NCBI GenBank assembly: GCA_944389915.1
Contig: CALXOC010000092.1
Coordinates: forward strand, 1-35,601
Direction: 5' to 3'
Length of the DNA stretch: 35,601 nt
Source: an uncultured Opitutales bacterium
GTDB taxonomy: Bacteria > Verrucomicrobiota > Verrucomicrobiia > Opitutales > Intestinicryptomonadaceae
Shown: piece after piece, positions 23,520-31,517 of the stretch
Layout: each line of letters opens with the position of its first letter
How positions within the stretch are numbered: position 1 is the stretch's first letter
Position numbers and translations under genes: made by a program
The notes under the pieces: generated by a model
The model's input: only the letters and a program-made list of their open reading frames with translations
Database searches by the model: none
Told to the model about the DNA's origin: nothing

Positions 23520-26045
23520 CTATTCATAAATCAAAGTGGACGTTATTTCACCCACAGCAGACGAAGTTCTAAATCTTATCCAATACCCCCTGAGGTCCTC
23601 TCCGAATTTCTTTGTGAAAAGCTTTCCGCCCCTTATTGAAATTCTTTCATATTTTACCCAGAGCCCGGTGCCGTCTATGTCGACCTCCACATCAAGCTCG
23701 GTGTCGGTGTCCGAAACAACTCTCAGCGTCTTTTTATCGTAGCCCGTAAGGAGGTAAGGATCCGACACCCCGCCTTTGGGCACACTGGCTTTGTACCACG
23801 GGCTTCCTATTCCCACGGGTTTGCCGAGCTTCCAAAGATCGTCTATGACGCCCGCCCACAATGCGAACTTCCCGTCTTCGGAAACTATTATGTGCGGATT
23901 CCCTATATTCTTCGCGCTGTCGGAAATGCCGCTGAAAATCATTAAACCCCTATATGAGCAGAAATCAAAGATTTTAAAGTTGTGCGTTGCTATTGGGCGT
24001 ATTTTGGCAAATCCCTGCGCGTTTACGGCTGGCAGCTCGTAGAAGGTTCCGGCGCAGTTCAGCAGATCGCGCTCGGTTGCAACCTCGCGCGCCAGGCGCG
24101 GAGTTCCAAATATGCTTTTGCCGTCATACAAAGTATTTCTCGGAAGCCTGTAACGCTTTCCCTCTTCTATTATCAGAACGGAGTCGGCGTCGTACGCTAT
24201 TCCCTTGGGCTCATAGGAGCTTGCCTTGATTTTATTCGCGTCGATTTTATCGTCTCTGGCAAGTTCCATTTTGGAATTTAAAGAATATACACCAAGCCCG
24301 GAAATATTTTTGCCATTATTTTCCCATGCAAACGCGCCAAGTTTAGCCGTATTGATATCGAGCGACCTCAACAGGGCCGCAGAGCCGTTCTCCATTTCCC
24401 CAGCGCGCATAATGCCGTTAAATATGCCGGGCATTTTTTCCGTCCGGAGGTCGGGATTAGAAAGATTGAAGTGCGCCGTAAAGCTTTTGGCGTCGGAAAG
24501 AGGGCGAACCTTTATCCATTCGGCGCCGGGAAGAAGTACAAACTTTGAAGAGTTTGCGGGAATCTCCACCGTCTCAAACTTTTCAAATTTATTTTTCCCG
24601 TCCGATTTTAATATATCTACTTTTAAGGCATTGTCAGTCTTATGGTCTAATACAAGCAAAGCGCTTTTAAACCCGCCAACAAGCATTGGATCCGATATGG
24701 TGCCTCCCTTTACGTCCTCGCGGAGAAACACGCTGCCGCGTCCGGCTGCCGGGCCGAGCCTGTCAATGTCAGGCTCCTTTAAAAACCAGAAATTTGAATT
24801 GGAATTAAGCGGGGAGAGGTCTTTGCCTTTAAGGTCTCTTTTATTAAGAAACTCCTTCTGGGCGGAATCGTCGCAGCCGAATACCAATGCGCCTCTCCAT
24901 TTGCAAAAATCGCCTATTACCTTCAAATAGGACGAACGCATGCGAATGCCGGATGTGTCCGACGCCGAAAATGCGGGAGGAAAGCGCCAAAAAGCCCCAT
25001 GCATGGTCATTAGAAAATCTTTGCCTCCTATATCCCGAATGCGCGGCCATTCTGTATTCCAGCCGTGCGAGCCGTCGTAAGAGTGGCTCGCTTTAGGCAA
25101 GCGGAAAGACGACCATTTGCCGCCGTCATTCAACATTAGTATGACCGATTTCGGATCCCAGCCGAGCGCCCAGATTGGAGTCTTCATAGGATCTGGAGAC
25201 CCGTAAATCCCGCCGGGACCAGTAATCTCGGTAAATTGGCAAATTCTAATGGGAGTCCAATCTGCATCTCCGGGAGTCCATTCGGCAAGAGCTCCAGATT
25301 TCAAAGTTGGATCTTTCTCTATAAGGGGATGGTGAACTCCATTGTTGGCATAAAAAGCCTTGCCGAATCCGGAGTAAAAACCCTTACCGTGATACCCGTG
25401 AAGATTTGACTTTTTTGCTTGGAGAATCTCGGCGCCGCTTGTGTCGAATTTTTTCGCGTGCTCCTTTAAATTGCCGTCGCGTATCAGCTCCTTTACATTT
25501 AGAGATTCAACGTCCACTTCATAAAGGCCCTCCTCCATGGTGGCAAAATAAATCTTCCCGCCCGGATCGCTTATGGAGCGGGCGTTGCCGGTAAGTCTGC
25601 CAGGCATGGCGCTTCTGGAAATTGGACGCACAACTCCATTGCCGTCTATTGCGTAACAGCCTATAAACAACTGATTGGACTCTTTATGTATCATGCGGTT
25701 TGCATGCGTTCCGCCAAGACTTTCCTTGCGGATATGCATGTCGAGTTCCGGAGTTATTTCATAGAGCTTGTCGCTAGACTCAAATACACAATGCGGCCCA
25801 TATGTAACCGCCCATAGCTTTCCCGCCCACGGCACCACCGCACCGGTTCCGCATTCGCCTTCCTCGTTCCACATCGCCAAATGCGGATAGACTCCGGATA
25901 TGCACAACCTGTCGGATTCCAAGGGAGCTGCTTCAATATTTGAAACCGAGCCTTCAGAACATACGTTTTTTTGTAGGCATCCGGTAAGCAAAACAGCTAT
26001 TATAGGAAAAAACGGCGCGCACGCCGCATTCAATATTTTTGGCAT
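23520..26045 (-). CDS. Large lipoprotein of unknown function with internal duplication
   Basis: An 841-residue protein with a lipoprotein signal (hydrophobic residues 10-20, lipobox LTGC, lipidated C23), so it should be anchored in the envelope. I do not recognise a family. The first ~330 residues have short repeated strands (GKIYFATMEEGLYEVDVES, GKLWAVTYGPHCVFE) reminiscent of a beta-propeller that reports values. Residues ~335-530 and ~645-841 are related: both have a GAFWRFPP/GTFYELPA strand, DFCKWRGALVFGCDDSA versus DFCSYRGLMIFSGISDSA, and KGGTISDPMLVGGF versus KGGVSDPYLLTGYD. The ATG at 26045 has GAGGA eight bases upstream. It stands alone between the tRNA-Glu terminator and a 3' hairpin. 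A polysaccharide-binding or sensing role is possible but is only a guess. Confidence 0.75.
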   Translation of the reverse strand: MPKILNAACAPFFPIIAVLLTGCLQKNVCSEGSVSNIEAAPLESDRLCISGVYPHLAMWNEEGECGTGAVVPWAGKLWAVTYGPHCVFESSDKLYEITPELDMHIRKESLGGTHANRMIHKESNQLFIGCYAIDGNGVVRPISRSAMPGRLTGNARSISDPGGKIYFATMEEGLYEVDVESLNVKELIRDGNLKEHAKKFDTSGAEILQAKKSNLHGYHGKGFYSGFGKAFYANNGVHHPLIEKDPTLKSGALAEWTPGDADWTPIRICQFTEITGPGGIYGSPDPMKTPIWALGWDPKSVILMLNDGGKWSSFRLPKASHSYDGSHGWNTEWPRIRDIGGKDFLMTMHGAFWRFPPAFSASDTSGIRMRSSYLKVIGDFCKWRGALVFGCDDSAQKEFLNKRDLKGKDLSPLNSNSNFWFLKEPDIDRLGPAAGRGSVFLREDVKGGTISDPMLVGGFKSALLVLDHKTDNALKVDILKSDGKNKFEKFETVEIPANSSKFVLLPGAEWIKVRPLSDAKSFTAHFNLSNPDLRTEKMPGIFNGIMRAGEMENGSAALLRSLDINTAKLGAFAWENNGKNISGLGVYSLNSKMELARDDKIDANKIKASSYEPKGIAYDADSVLIIEEGKRYRLPRNTLYDGKSIFGTPRLAREVATERDLLNCAGTFYELPAVNAQGFAKIRPIATHNFKIFDFCSYRGLMIFSGISDSAKNIGNPHIIVSEDGKFALWAGVIDDLWKLGKPVGIGSPWYKASVPKGGVSDPYLLTGYDKKTLRVVSDTDTELDVEVDIDGTGLWVKYERISIRGGKLFTKKFGEDLRGYWIRFRTSSAVGEITSTLIYE

Positions 26046-26247
26046 TTCTCAAATCCTCAAAGTTTAGAATTACAATTACTAAATAAATATATACTGCTGA
26101 TATTGGAAATTTAAAGTAAAAATTTGAGTTATAAATTAATTATAGAAGCAAACATGCGCAAGAATAACCCCTATGATTTCACAACATTAAATATGCAATC
26201 ATCTAATGCAATTTGGCATTAAAAAACATATTTGAGAAAGCATATGC

Positions 26248-26275
26248 AAAAAATGCCCAGACTTTGAGTCTGGGC
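26248..26275 (-). terminator. Intrinsic terminator after tRNA-Glu
   Basis: Reading leftward, GCCCAGACT-CAA-AGTCTGGGC (9-bp perfect stem, 26255-26275) is followed by ATTTTTTG. It lies about 41 bases past the tRNA 3' end. Confidence 0.85.
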
Positions 26276-26316
26276 TAAGTCTGCCTGCATTTGTAGAGGC
26301 TGTTTCAATAATCCTT

Positions 26317-26393
26317 TGGCGTCCCCACGGGGATTCGAACCCCGGTTCTAGGAATGAAAATCCTATGTCCTGACCGGGCTAGACGATAGGGAC
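26317..26393 (-). tRNA. gltT: tRNA-Glu (anticodon UUC)
   Basis: A complete 77-nt cloverleaf with encoded CCA. Acceptor GTCCCTA pairs with TGGGGAC, the D arm carries TCGTCTAGCCCGGTCAGGAC, the anticodon loop is ATTTTCA with TTC, and the T arm is CGGGG-TTCGAAT-CCCCG. The body is close to the bacterial tRNA-Glu consensus. It has its own promoter-like elements upstream and an intrinsic terminator downstream. Confidence 0.95.
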
Positions 26394-26418
26394 CGTCCAA
26401 AGAATTTTGAAGTTGCAC

Positions 26419-26446
26419 ACCATACGCAAACACAATGCCATAGCAA
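26419..26446 (-). promoter_or_regulatory. Candidate promoter of tRNA-Glu
   Basis: Reading leftward, TTGCTA (26446-26441), a 16-bp spacer and TATGGT (26424-26419) place a start near 26412, about 19 bp before the mature tRNA. Confidence 0.5.
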
Positions 26447-26513
26447 GCTTTTTTTTTAAAACACGCAGCTATGAAATAAATATTTTTTCAAAAGTTCCCA
26501 AAGTTCTTTTCTC

Positions 26514-27164
26514 ATGCAAAAAGAAATAGCATATAATACACCCCATATGAGCGACAAAATAGTACTATTTCCATGCGAACCTTGCGCGCCCTTTGAATAT
26601 TCCCTGAGCTATTCATGGAAAATGACATGCTCCTGTGTGGAGTTTAATTCCGATCAAAAAGACGAATCAAATTATGAGGGAGAAGTCGTATCGGAAGGAA
26701 GCTCATGGTTCATAGATTCGTGGAGAGGAGCATGCCACAATGTGAATAGAGTTCCGCCATGCCAAGACTTCGGAGCAACATCGCTCTACGAATGCGCCGG
26801 TATCTTTAACCGCCTTATAACGGACTTAAAATTTTCAATTGACGCCTCCAAAGTTGCGCCTGGCGCACACAAACTTATGCTAAAAAAGCATCTATTCAAC
26901 AGCATTTATTCCATAGGCGAAGACTGCAGTCAAAATTATGACAATTCATACATATCCACAACCATAGACATCGTTCAAATTTATGCGACAGGAAATCCCA
27001 ATATGAATGCCGGCGCCTCCGCCCAAGCAACAGCAAGCAATGTTCATACGCTCGAATGGGACGTCCCAATAGGAAAATCTATGGGAGTTATCATTGAATA
27101 TTGCGGCTGCGGTTGCGATGAAACAATACCTTCCCAAACCATAAAAGACGAATCTTTATTATGA
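26514..27164 (+). CDS. Cys-rich protein of unknown function
   Basis: A 216-residue protein I do not recognise. It carries more than ten Cys residues, several in pairs (FPCEPC, MTCSC, YCGCGCDE at the end), and a mixed beta-looking sequence without signal peptide or membrane segment, which suggests metal or disulfide structure. The start is uncertain: ATG at 26514 or at 26547 (MSDKIVLFPCEPC). TATAAT at 26532-26537 would fit a near-leaderless transcript from the second start. It overlaps the next gene by four bases (ATGA), so the two are co-translated. The pair sits right beside tRNA-Glu, and small Cys-rich gene pairs like the partner are common in phage genomes, so a prophage or island remnant is possible. 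Confidence 0.6.
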   Translation: MQKEIAYNTPHMSDKIVLFPCEPCAPFEYSLSYSWKMTCSCVEFNSDQKDESNYEGEVVSEGSSWFIDSWRGACHNVNRVPPCQDFGATSLYECAGIFNRLITDLKFSIDASKVAPGAHKLMLKKHLFNSIYSIGEDCSQNYDNSYISTTIDIVQIYATGNPNMNAGASAQATASNVHTLEWDVPIGKSMGVIIEYCGCGCDETIPSQTIKDESLL

Positions 27165-27409
27165 GAATATTAAAATCCGCCACTTTTATAGACCCTGCCA
27201 TGCGTTTTGCAAAATCTGCCGCGATATGGGCATATGAAGGATTCCCTATGCCTGACTCGGAAGCATACAGCATGCGGGAAAAAGAATGCGCAAAATGTCC
27301 CCACTGGGATCCCGCCGCCTTCGGCGCATACGGCAAATGCAAAATTTGCGGTTGCTCAAAACTTAAACTAAAATTTAAGACCGAAAGCTGCCCCATGGGA
27401 AAATGGTGA
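27161..27409 (+). CDS. Small zinc-ribbon-like protein (phage-type)
   Basis: An 82-residue protein whose second half is a zinc-ribbon-like knuckle: C43-x2-C46, PHWDPAAFGAYGKC60, C63-G-C65 and C77-PMGKW. The pattern CxxCxxW...GxCxxCGCxxxxK...CPxGKW is, as I recall it, widespread in phage structural regions as a small accessory protein of unknown function. The first 40 residues look helical. It follows the Cys-rich gene with a four-base ATGA overlap and ends 59 bp before the convergent Gfo/Idh/MocA gene. Binding of zinc by six Cys is probable; the partner and role are unknown. Confidence 0.7.
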   Translation: MRILKSATFIDPAMRFAKSAAIWAYEGFPMPDSEAYSMREKECAKCPHWDPAAFGAYGKCKICGCSKLKLKFKTESCPMGKW

Positions 27410-27468
27410 AATAATATCCAATTTCACCATGTAGCCGCACGGAAAGGTTTCGACAATACGCGATAGTT

Positions 27469-28548
27469 TTAGAAGGTTACCATTTTCCCAGTGCGAGCGG
27501 ATTCATCAGCCGCCAAAACAATCTTTAAACTGTTGATAGCGTCGTCTATATGCTGGCTCAAATCCACATCGTTTATAATGGCGTTGTACAGGAAGAGCTG
27601 CTCGCGGGCGCAAAGTTCGTCGTGGGTAGGCTCGTCGGAAGTATTCAGCCATTTGTCGGGTTCGGAAAAATTTCCGTCCGCATCGGTAGCGGAACTATGT
27701 ATCAACAGGCTTTCCGTTTTTGTGTGCGAATCTATATTGTCGGAGTTGCCCGAGCACGCCGCAGTTTTGGCGGCAATCGATACACAACCCTTAGGACCTA
27801 TCACGTCTTTTACAAAGAAGGCGTTTGTCGACATCATCGGCCCCCACCCCGCCTCGTACCAGCCAACAGATCCGTCGGCAAACTCAACCTGGAGCTGCCC
27901 GTAATTGCGCTCGTTCTCGCCTATCTCGGAACTCACTCTGGCCGACACCCCGCTGACTCTCACGGGTTTTGAGCGCGTCATCTGGCACATAACATCAATA
28001 TAGTGCACACCGCAATCAACTATGGGAGTAAGAGAATTCAGCAAGCGCTTATGGGTCTCCCAATTTTTGCCGTGGGACTGCTGGTTTAAATTCATTCTCA
28101 TTACAAGAGGCTTGCCCAATCCCTGCGCAAGCTCGACAAATTTTATCCATGAAGGGTGGTGCCGCAAAATGTATCCGACCACCACTTTTTTCCCGAGCTT
28201 TTTTGCGAGAGCCGCAACTCTCTCGGCGCCTTCCACGGTTGAAGCTATGGGCTTTTCCACAAAAACATGGCACCCCGCATTTAAGGCTTCAACGGCAAAA
28301 GCCTCGTGCGTATTTGGGTATGTGCATATAGACACCGCATCGGGCTTTAGCTCCTTCAGCGCCAAGGCAAAATCCTCATAATGGGGATAGTTTGTGCCAA
28401 ACTTGGCGTTAAAATCGCGAGCGGGCTCCGGATAGCGATCCACTATGCCCACAAGCTCGAATTCGTCCAATTTGTTATAGGCTCTCGCATGCGAAGCGCC
28501 CATATTTCCAAATCCAACCGATAACACTCTAATCTTTTTCATACTCAT
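27469..28548 (-). CDS. Gfo/Idh/MocA family oxidoreductase
   Basis: A 359-residue NAD(P)-dependent sugar oxidoreductase. The N-terminal Rossmann loop is VLSVGFGNMGASHARAY, followed by CTYPNTHEAFAVEALNAGCH and the family motif VFVEKPIA with the conserved Lys; the second domain includes HYIDVMCQMT. These enzymes oxidise or reduce sugars, inositols or related polyols; the substrate is not readable. Its start overlaps the AraC stop by four bases (ATGA), so regulator and enzyme are co-translated. Two ATGs (28548 and 28542) are close together; I use the first because it forms the overlap. Confidence 0.9.
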   Translation of the reverse strand: MSMKKIRVLSVGFGNMGASHARAYNKLDEFELVGIVDRYPEPARDFNAKFGTNYPHYEDFALALKELKPDAVSICTYPNTHEAFAVEALNAGCHVFVEKPIASTVEGAERVAALAKKLGKKVVVGYILRHHPSWIKFVELAQGLGKPLVMRMNLNQQSHGKNWETHKRLLNSLTPIVDCGVHYIDVMCQMTRSKPVRVSGVSARVSSEIGENERNYGQLQVEFADGSVGWYEAGWGPMMSTNAFFVKDVIGPKGCVSIAAKTAACSGNSDNIDSHTKTESLLIHSSATDADGNFSEPDKWLNTSDEPTHDELCAREQLFLYNAIINDVDLSQHIDDAINSLKIVLAADESARTGKMVTF

Positions 28549-29465
28549 TGCTTTTTCAAAATTTTTTGCCCCCTCCGCGCAGAAGCGACCGCAGTGTGCT
28601 GCGACAACCCCGCATGCTGATCGAGGGCCGGATTGCGGACGCGCTTCCTAAAATCCGACGGGGTACATTCGTATTTGTCGCGAAATTTTCTGCAAAAATA
28701 AGGAAGGTCAGAAAAGCCGCAGGTCTCGGAGATCTCTCCCGTGGAGAAAGACGAGTTTTCAAGCAGCCATTTTGCGTATCGCAAACGGGCGTCGTTTATA
28801 AATTCGGTCGGAGTACAGTTCATGTACTTGCGCATGGCTCTGTTTATATACGACATGTCCCTGCCGCATATCTCCCTGAATTTTGGAAGCCCCATCGCCA
28901 AATTTTCCGGATTGCGTATTCGCCCGCAAGCGTCGCTCAACCAATCGGGAGTGTCACCGGGCAAAGCCGAAACAAAGGCATTTTTAACCTGCCAGTACAA
29001 ATTGAGCAGGAAGCGGTAGATTGCCGTCAAAGAGTCATTCTGCCACGCCAATTCAGACGCCGCCTTGTTTAGATAGGATGTCTCAAATGGCGTTAGCTTC
29101 AAAGATATTCCAAAAAATTTCTCCCTGTAAAACTCCTCCTCCTCCGAGAGCACATCGCGCTTGAACCTCTCCATCACCTGCCTGTCTATGGCAATGTAGG
29201 TAAAATCCATCTGAATATTTTTATCAGGATCCAAAACGTGGACTTCACCGGGCTTTGATATGTACAAAAAATTCTTGGCAAAATATCGCTCCTTGCCTCC
29301 GGACAGCAGCAGTCCACTCCCGCTCTTAACCCATAAAATTTCCACAAAATCATGCTTGTGCAATCCAACGGAATGCGCTTTGTCCGTCTTGCCGTGCACA
29401 ACTCTAAAATACTTACTTCCACGTAAATGCGACTGCGTAGTAAATTCGGTAACAAGCTTGTTCAT
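28545..29465 (-). CDS. AraC-family transcriptional regulator
   Basis: A 306-residue regulator. Residues ~20-100 form a cupin ligand-binding domain (HSVGLHKHDFVEILWVKSGS, then ISKPGEVHVLDPD). The C-terminal double helix-turn-helix runs from about 215 to 285 (RDMSYINRAMRKYMNCTPTE, DARLRYAKWLLENSSFSTGE, CGFSDLPYFCRKFRDKYECT). Such proteins usually bind a sugar and activate adjacent genes. It is translationally coupled to the Gfo/Idh/MocA enzyme gene, a typical sugar-responsive pair. GAGGAA lies six bases before the ATG. Confidence 0.92.
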   Translation of the reverse strand: MNKLVTEFTTQSHLRGSKYFRVVHGKTDKAHSVGLHKHDFVEILWVKSGSGLLLSGGKERYFAKNFLYISKPGEVHVLDPDKNIQMDFTYIAIDRQVMERFKRDVLSEEEEFYREKFFGISLKLTPFETSYLNKAASELAWQNDSLTAIYRFLLNLYWQVKNAFVSALPGDTPDWLSDACGRIRNPENLAMGLPKFREICGRDMSYINRAMRKYMNCTPTEFINDARLRYAKWLLENSSFSTGEISETCGFSDLPYFCRKFRDKYECTPSDFRKRVRNPALDQHAGLSQHTAVASARRGQKILKKQ

Positions 29466-29572
29466 TGTTTTTCCTCAGGCGAAATCTCCGTTTTTACGGC
29501 GCCAACTCTACACAAGGCCCTTAAATGTAAAAGAAAAATCTCGGCAATCACAGTGAAATGTCAAAATAATGC

Positions 29573-29623
29573 AAATAAGTCGATACGCATACTTTTTTAA
29601 GGCCCTGCAAAATAGACTTATTT
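29573..29623. repeat. 9-bp inverted repeat spanning the end of the transglycosylase gene
   Basis: AAATAAGTC (29573-29581) and GACTTATTT (29615-29623) are perfect inverted copies separated by 33 bp; the right copy contains the transglycosylase stop codon. In the leftward transcript it would make an AT-rich stem with a long loop. It may form part of a terminator before the AraC promoter. Confidence 0.35.
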
Positions 29624-30355
29624 TTTCCCAATATTCATATGCAATTTTAGCTTTTTAATAAAGTCCTTTTCCTTCGCGGCCCCGTGCAAAGTATTGTAAA
29701 CACGCTTGTAATACCGCGCCAGCGCCGCAGTATCCGACGCCTCGGGCACGGGTTTGCCAGACTCCGCGTATTTTATCCTGGCAAATACGGCGCAAAGCTC
29801 GTCGCTCTTTTGCAACTCTTCAAATTTCAACGCGCCCGCGGCGTCTCCGTATCGTTTAAGCACTGCGCTATAAAGCGCGGGATATTTGTTTTTTATAACC
29901 CTGTTCCATAAATCCCTAAACGTCCCGTACTCCACTTGGAATAAGCCTATGGCGTCGCCTCCGGAAGCTTGAAATCTCGGCTTAAAGTCGCTCTCCACCG
30001 CGGCCGTCCCCAACAGAAGCACGGCGACGTTTCCGTCGTAAAACGCGTCTCTCTTTCCAAGCGCCGAATCTATAAATCTGCATGCATTCTCCACTATTTT
30101 AGACACCTGCACAACATCGAGTTTGCGCGAAGGCTCGGAGTATCTGCTTTTCAACATTGCCAAATATTTCAGTTCCTCCGGAGTGCGGGCGCGATATGCG
30201 CAATTCCATGAAGAGTCTCTTATAAACAGCATCAGAACCAGAAACACGAACATTCCCGATGCAAATTTGTACTTTCGCGCCAAACGCAATAGCGCCCTCA
30301 GCGCTACGCGCGCAATGCCAATGTATTCCGATGCTTTTTTTGCACGACCCCGCAT
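29618..30355 (-). CDS. Membrane-anchored lytic transglycosylase (SLT-like)
   Basis: A 245-residue protein with a basic N-terminus, one membrane helix (residues ~33-45, FASGMFVFLVLMLF) and a periplasmic domain. The SLT-type catalytic signature is GTAAVESDFKPRF with E121, followed by GDAIGLFQVEYGTF, so it should cleave the peptidoglycan glycan chain non-hydrolytically. The C-terminal ALARYYKRVYNTLHGA is reminiscent of phage-associated muralytic enzymes. The start codon shares one base with the stop of ogt (TAATG). It is the last of four overlapping genes that begin with a Septu-like pair. Whether it belongs functionally to that system or is only transcribed with it is not known. Confidence 0.78.
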   Translation of the reverse strand: MRGRAKKASEYIGIARVALRALLRLARKYKFASGMFVFLVLMLFIRDSSWNCAYRARTPEELKYLAMLKSRYSEPSRKLDVVQVSKIVENACRFIDSALGKRDAFYDGNVAVLLLGTAAVESDFKPRFQASGGDAIGLFQVEYGTFRDLWNRVIKNKYPALYSAVLKRYGDAAGALKFEELQKSDELCAVFARIKYAESGKPVPEASDTAALARYYKRVYNTLHGAAKEKDFIKKLKLHMNIGKK

Positions 30356-30834
30356 TACTTCTTGCGCATTTTTAAAGCGAACCTGCTTTCCAATTCCAAA
30401 AGTTTCGCCTTTATTTCAAGCCCCGCGCCGAATCCCACAAGAGAGCCGTCGGCCCCTATCACTCTGTGGCAGGGTATAAATATGGGAATGGGGTTCCTGT
30501 TATTTGCCATTCCTACCGCCCGGGCGGCTTTAGGGTTGCCGCATAGTCGGGCTATGTCGCCGTAGCTCGCGGTGCTTGCATAAGGTATCCTAAGCAGGGC
30601 TCTCCAAACCTTTAACATAAAGGCGCTGCCCATGGGCATTAAAGGAATGTTAAACTCCCTAAGCTCGCCGGAAAAATACAAATTAAGCTGCATAAACGCC
30701 TCTTTTAAAATTCGCAAATCCGCACTATTGGCGGAGCGGCATTCGCTGCCTTCCAAAAACTGCAAGCGCGTAACGGCGCCGTTGCACGCCGTTATAGATA
30801 TGGGGCCGACTATGGTGTTTTCCGATATTGTCAT
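30355..30834 (-). CDS. ogt: Methylated-DNA-protein-cysteine methyltransferase
   Basis: A 159-residue DNA repair protein that transfers alkyl groups from O6-alkylguanine or O4-alkylthymine to its own cysteine. The acceptor motif is IPCHRV (C122), preceded by the helix ARAVGMANNRNPIP that enters the DNA minor groove, and by VWRALLRIPYASTASYGDIA. There is no Ada metal-binding domain, so it is the Ogt/AGT type. I start at the ATG at 30834 where the family begins and which overlaps the HNH gene by four bases; a longer frame would reach into that gene. It shares one base with the following transglycosylase gene. Confidence 0.93.
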   Translation of the reverse strand: MTISENTIVGPISITACNGAVTRLQFLEGSECRSANSADLRILKEAFMQLNLYFSGELREFNIPLMPMGSAFMLKVWRALLRIPYASTASYGDIARLCGNPKAARAVGMANNRNPIPIFIPCHRVIGADGSLVGFGAGLEIKAKLLELESRFALKMRKK

Positions 30835-31517
30835 GCGGATTTTTTCCCCGCGCCCGCGCTCCAAGCTCTTATGGCAGCCGACGCCGCAGATATGAAAGGA
30901 GGCAAGCGGCCATTTATTTCCCTCAAAATGTCGTCAGCCGAAATCCCCGACGACAACATTCTAACCGTCTCGAACATCGCAAGCTTTCTAAGGGACACCA
31001 GCGTGGACACGTTGAGGCGCAAGAATTCTATGCTCTGCCTTGCAAGCTCAATATCATCAGGATCGCCGAGTTCTGGATTTGCCTTCACCAGCCCGCTGAA
31101 GGAATAACTAAAGAGAGTTTCGCATTTGGGGTCGTAAGGCGACACCACGCGGTTTGAACCGCGGGCGTGTCCGCAATGCAAGAGCGAATCGTGCATAATT
31201 CCCAAGTCGTCGGTAAAGGCCGCGCTGTCTTTGGGCGGATCTTTTATACATGAAGCCGCCATATTTGAATACTCCAAAGTTTTTGCGGAAAACCCGCCCA
31301 ACTGCGGCTCTATATGTTCTATATGGGAATTATCCATTCCTATCCGGCTTTCGCAGTAGCAGCACAAGCGCTTCTGCCTCTCAATCAGAGACTCCTTCAG
31401 CGCAAGTTTTACGCGCCTCTCCTTTAGGCGCGAATAATTTGCGCCTTTATGCGCTCTCTTCCAAGCCTTGAAACTATCTGGAGCCTCGGATTCTAAAGGT
31501 TGCTGAATGTGTCTCAT
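30831..31517 (-). CDS. ptuB: HNH nuclease of the TIGR02646 / PtuB (Septu) type
   Basis: A 228-residue HNH-type endonuclease of the retron-associated TIGR02646/PtuB family. The zinc/catalytic motif is LCCYCESRIGMDNSHIEHIEPQ (CxxC at 52-55, H65 and H68), followed by LEYSNMAASC (N85, C90) and later HCGHARGSNRVVSPYDPKC. In Septu defence, PtuB acts with an ATPase PtuA to cut nucleic acid during phage infection; the same pair is also an effector of some retrons. It overlaps the ATPase gene by four bases (ATGA, 31514-31517) and the ogt gene by four. Start at the ATG at 31517 (MRHIQQPLE); an upstream in-frame start lies inside the ATPase gene. No reverse transcriptase is in the window. Confidence 0.85.
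   Translation of the reverse strand: MRHIQQPLESEAPDSFKAWKRAHKGANYSRLKERRVKLALKESLIERQKRLCCYCESRIGMDNSHIEHIEPQLGGFSAKTLEYSNMAASCIKDPPKDSAAFTDDLGIMHDSLLHCGHARGSNRVVSPYDPKCETLFSYSFSGLVKANPELGDPDDIELARQSIEFLRLNVSTLVSLRKLAMFETVRMLSSGISADDILREINGRLPPFISAASAAIRAWSAGAGKKSA

Noticed and set aside
24226-24930. 234-codon plus-strand frame opposite the large lipoprotein gene
   Set aside because: Low-complexity Ser/Leu/Pro composition and no start signal; a shadow of the minus-strand gene.
26317-27409. Attachment-site duplication from integration at tRNA-Glu
   Set aside because: I looked for a second copy of the tRNA 3' end or the T-arm segment in the window and found none; there is also no integrase.
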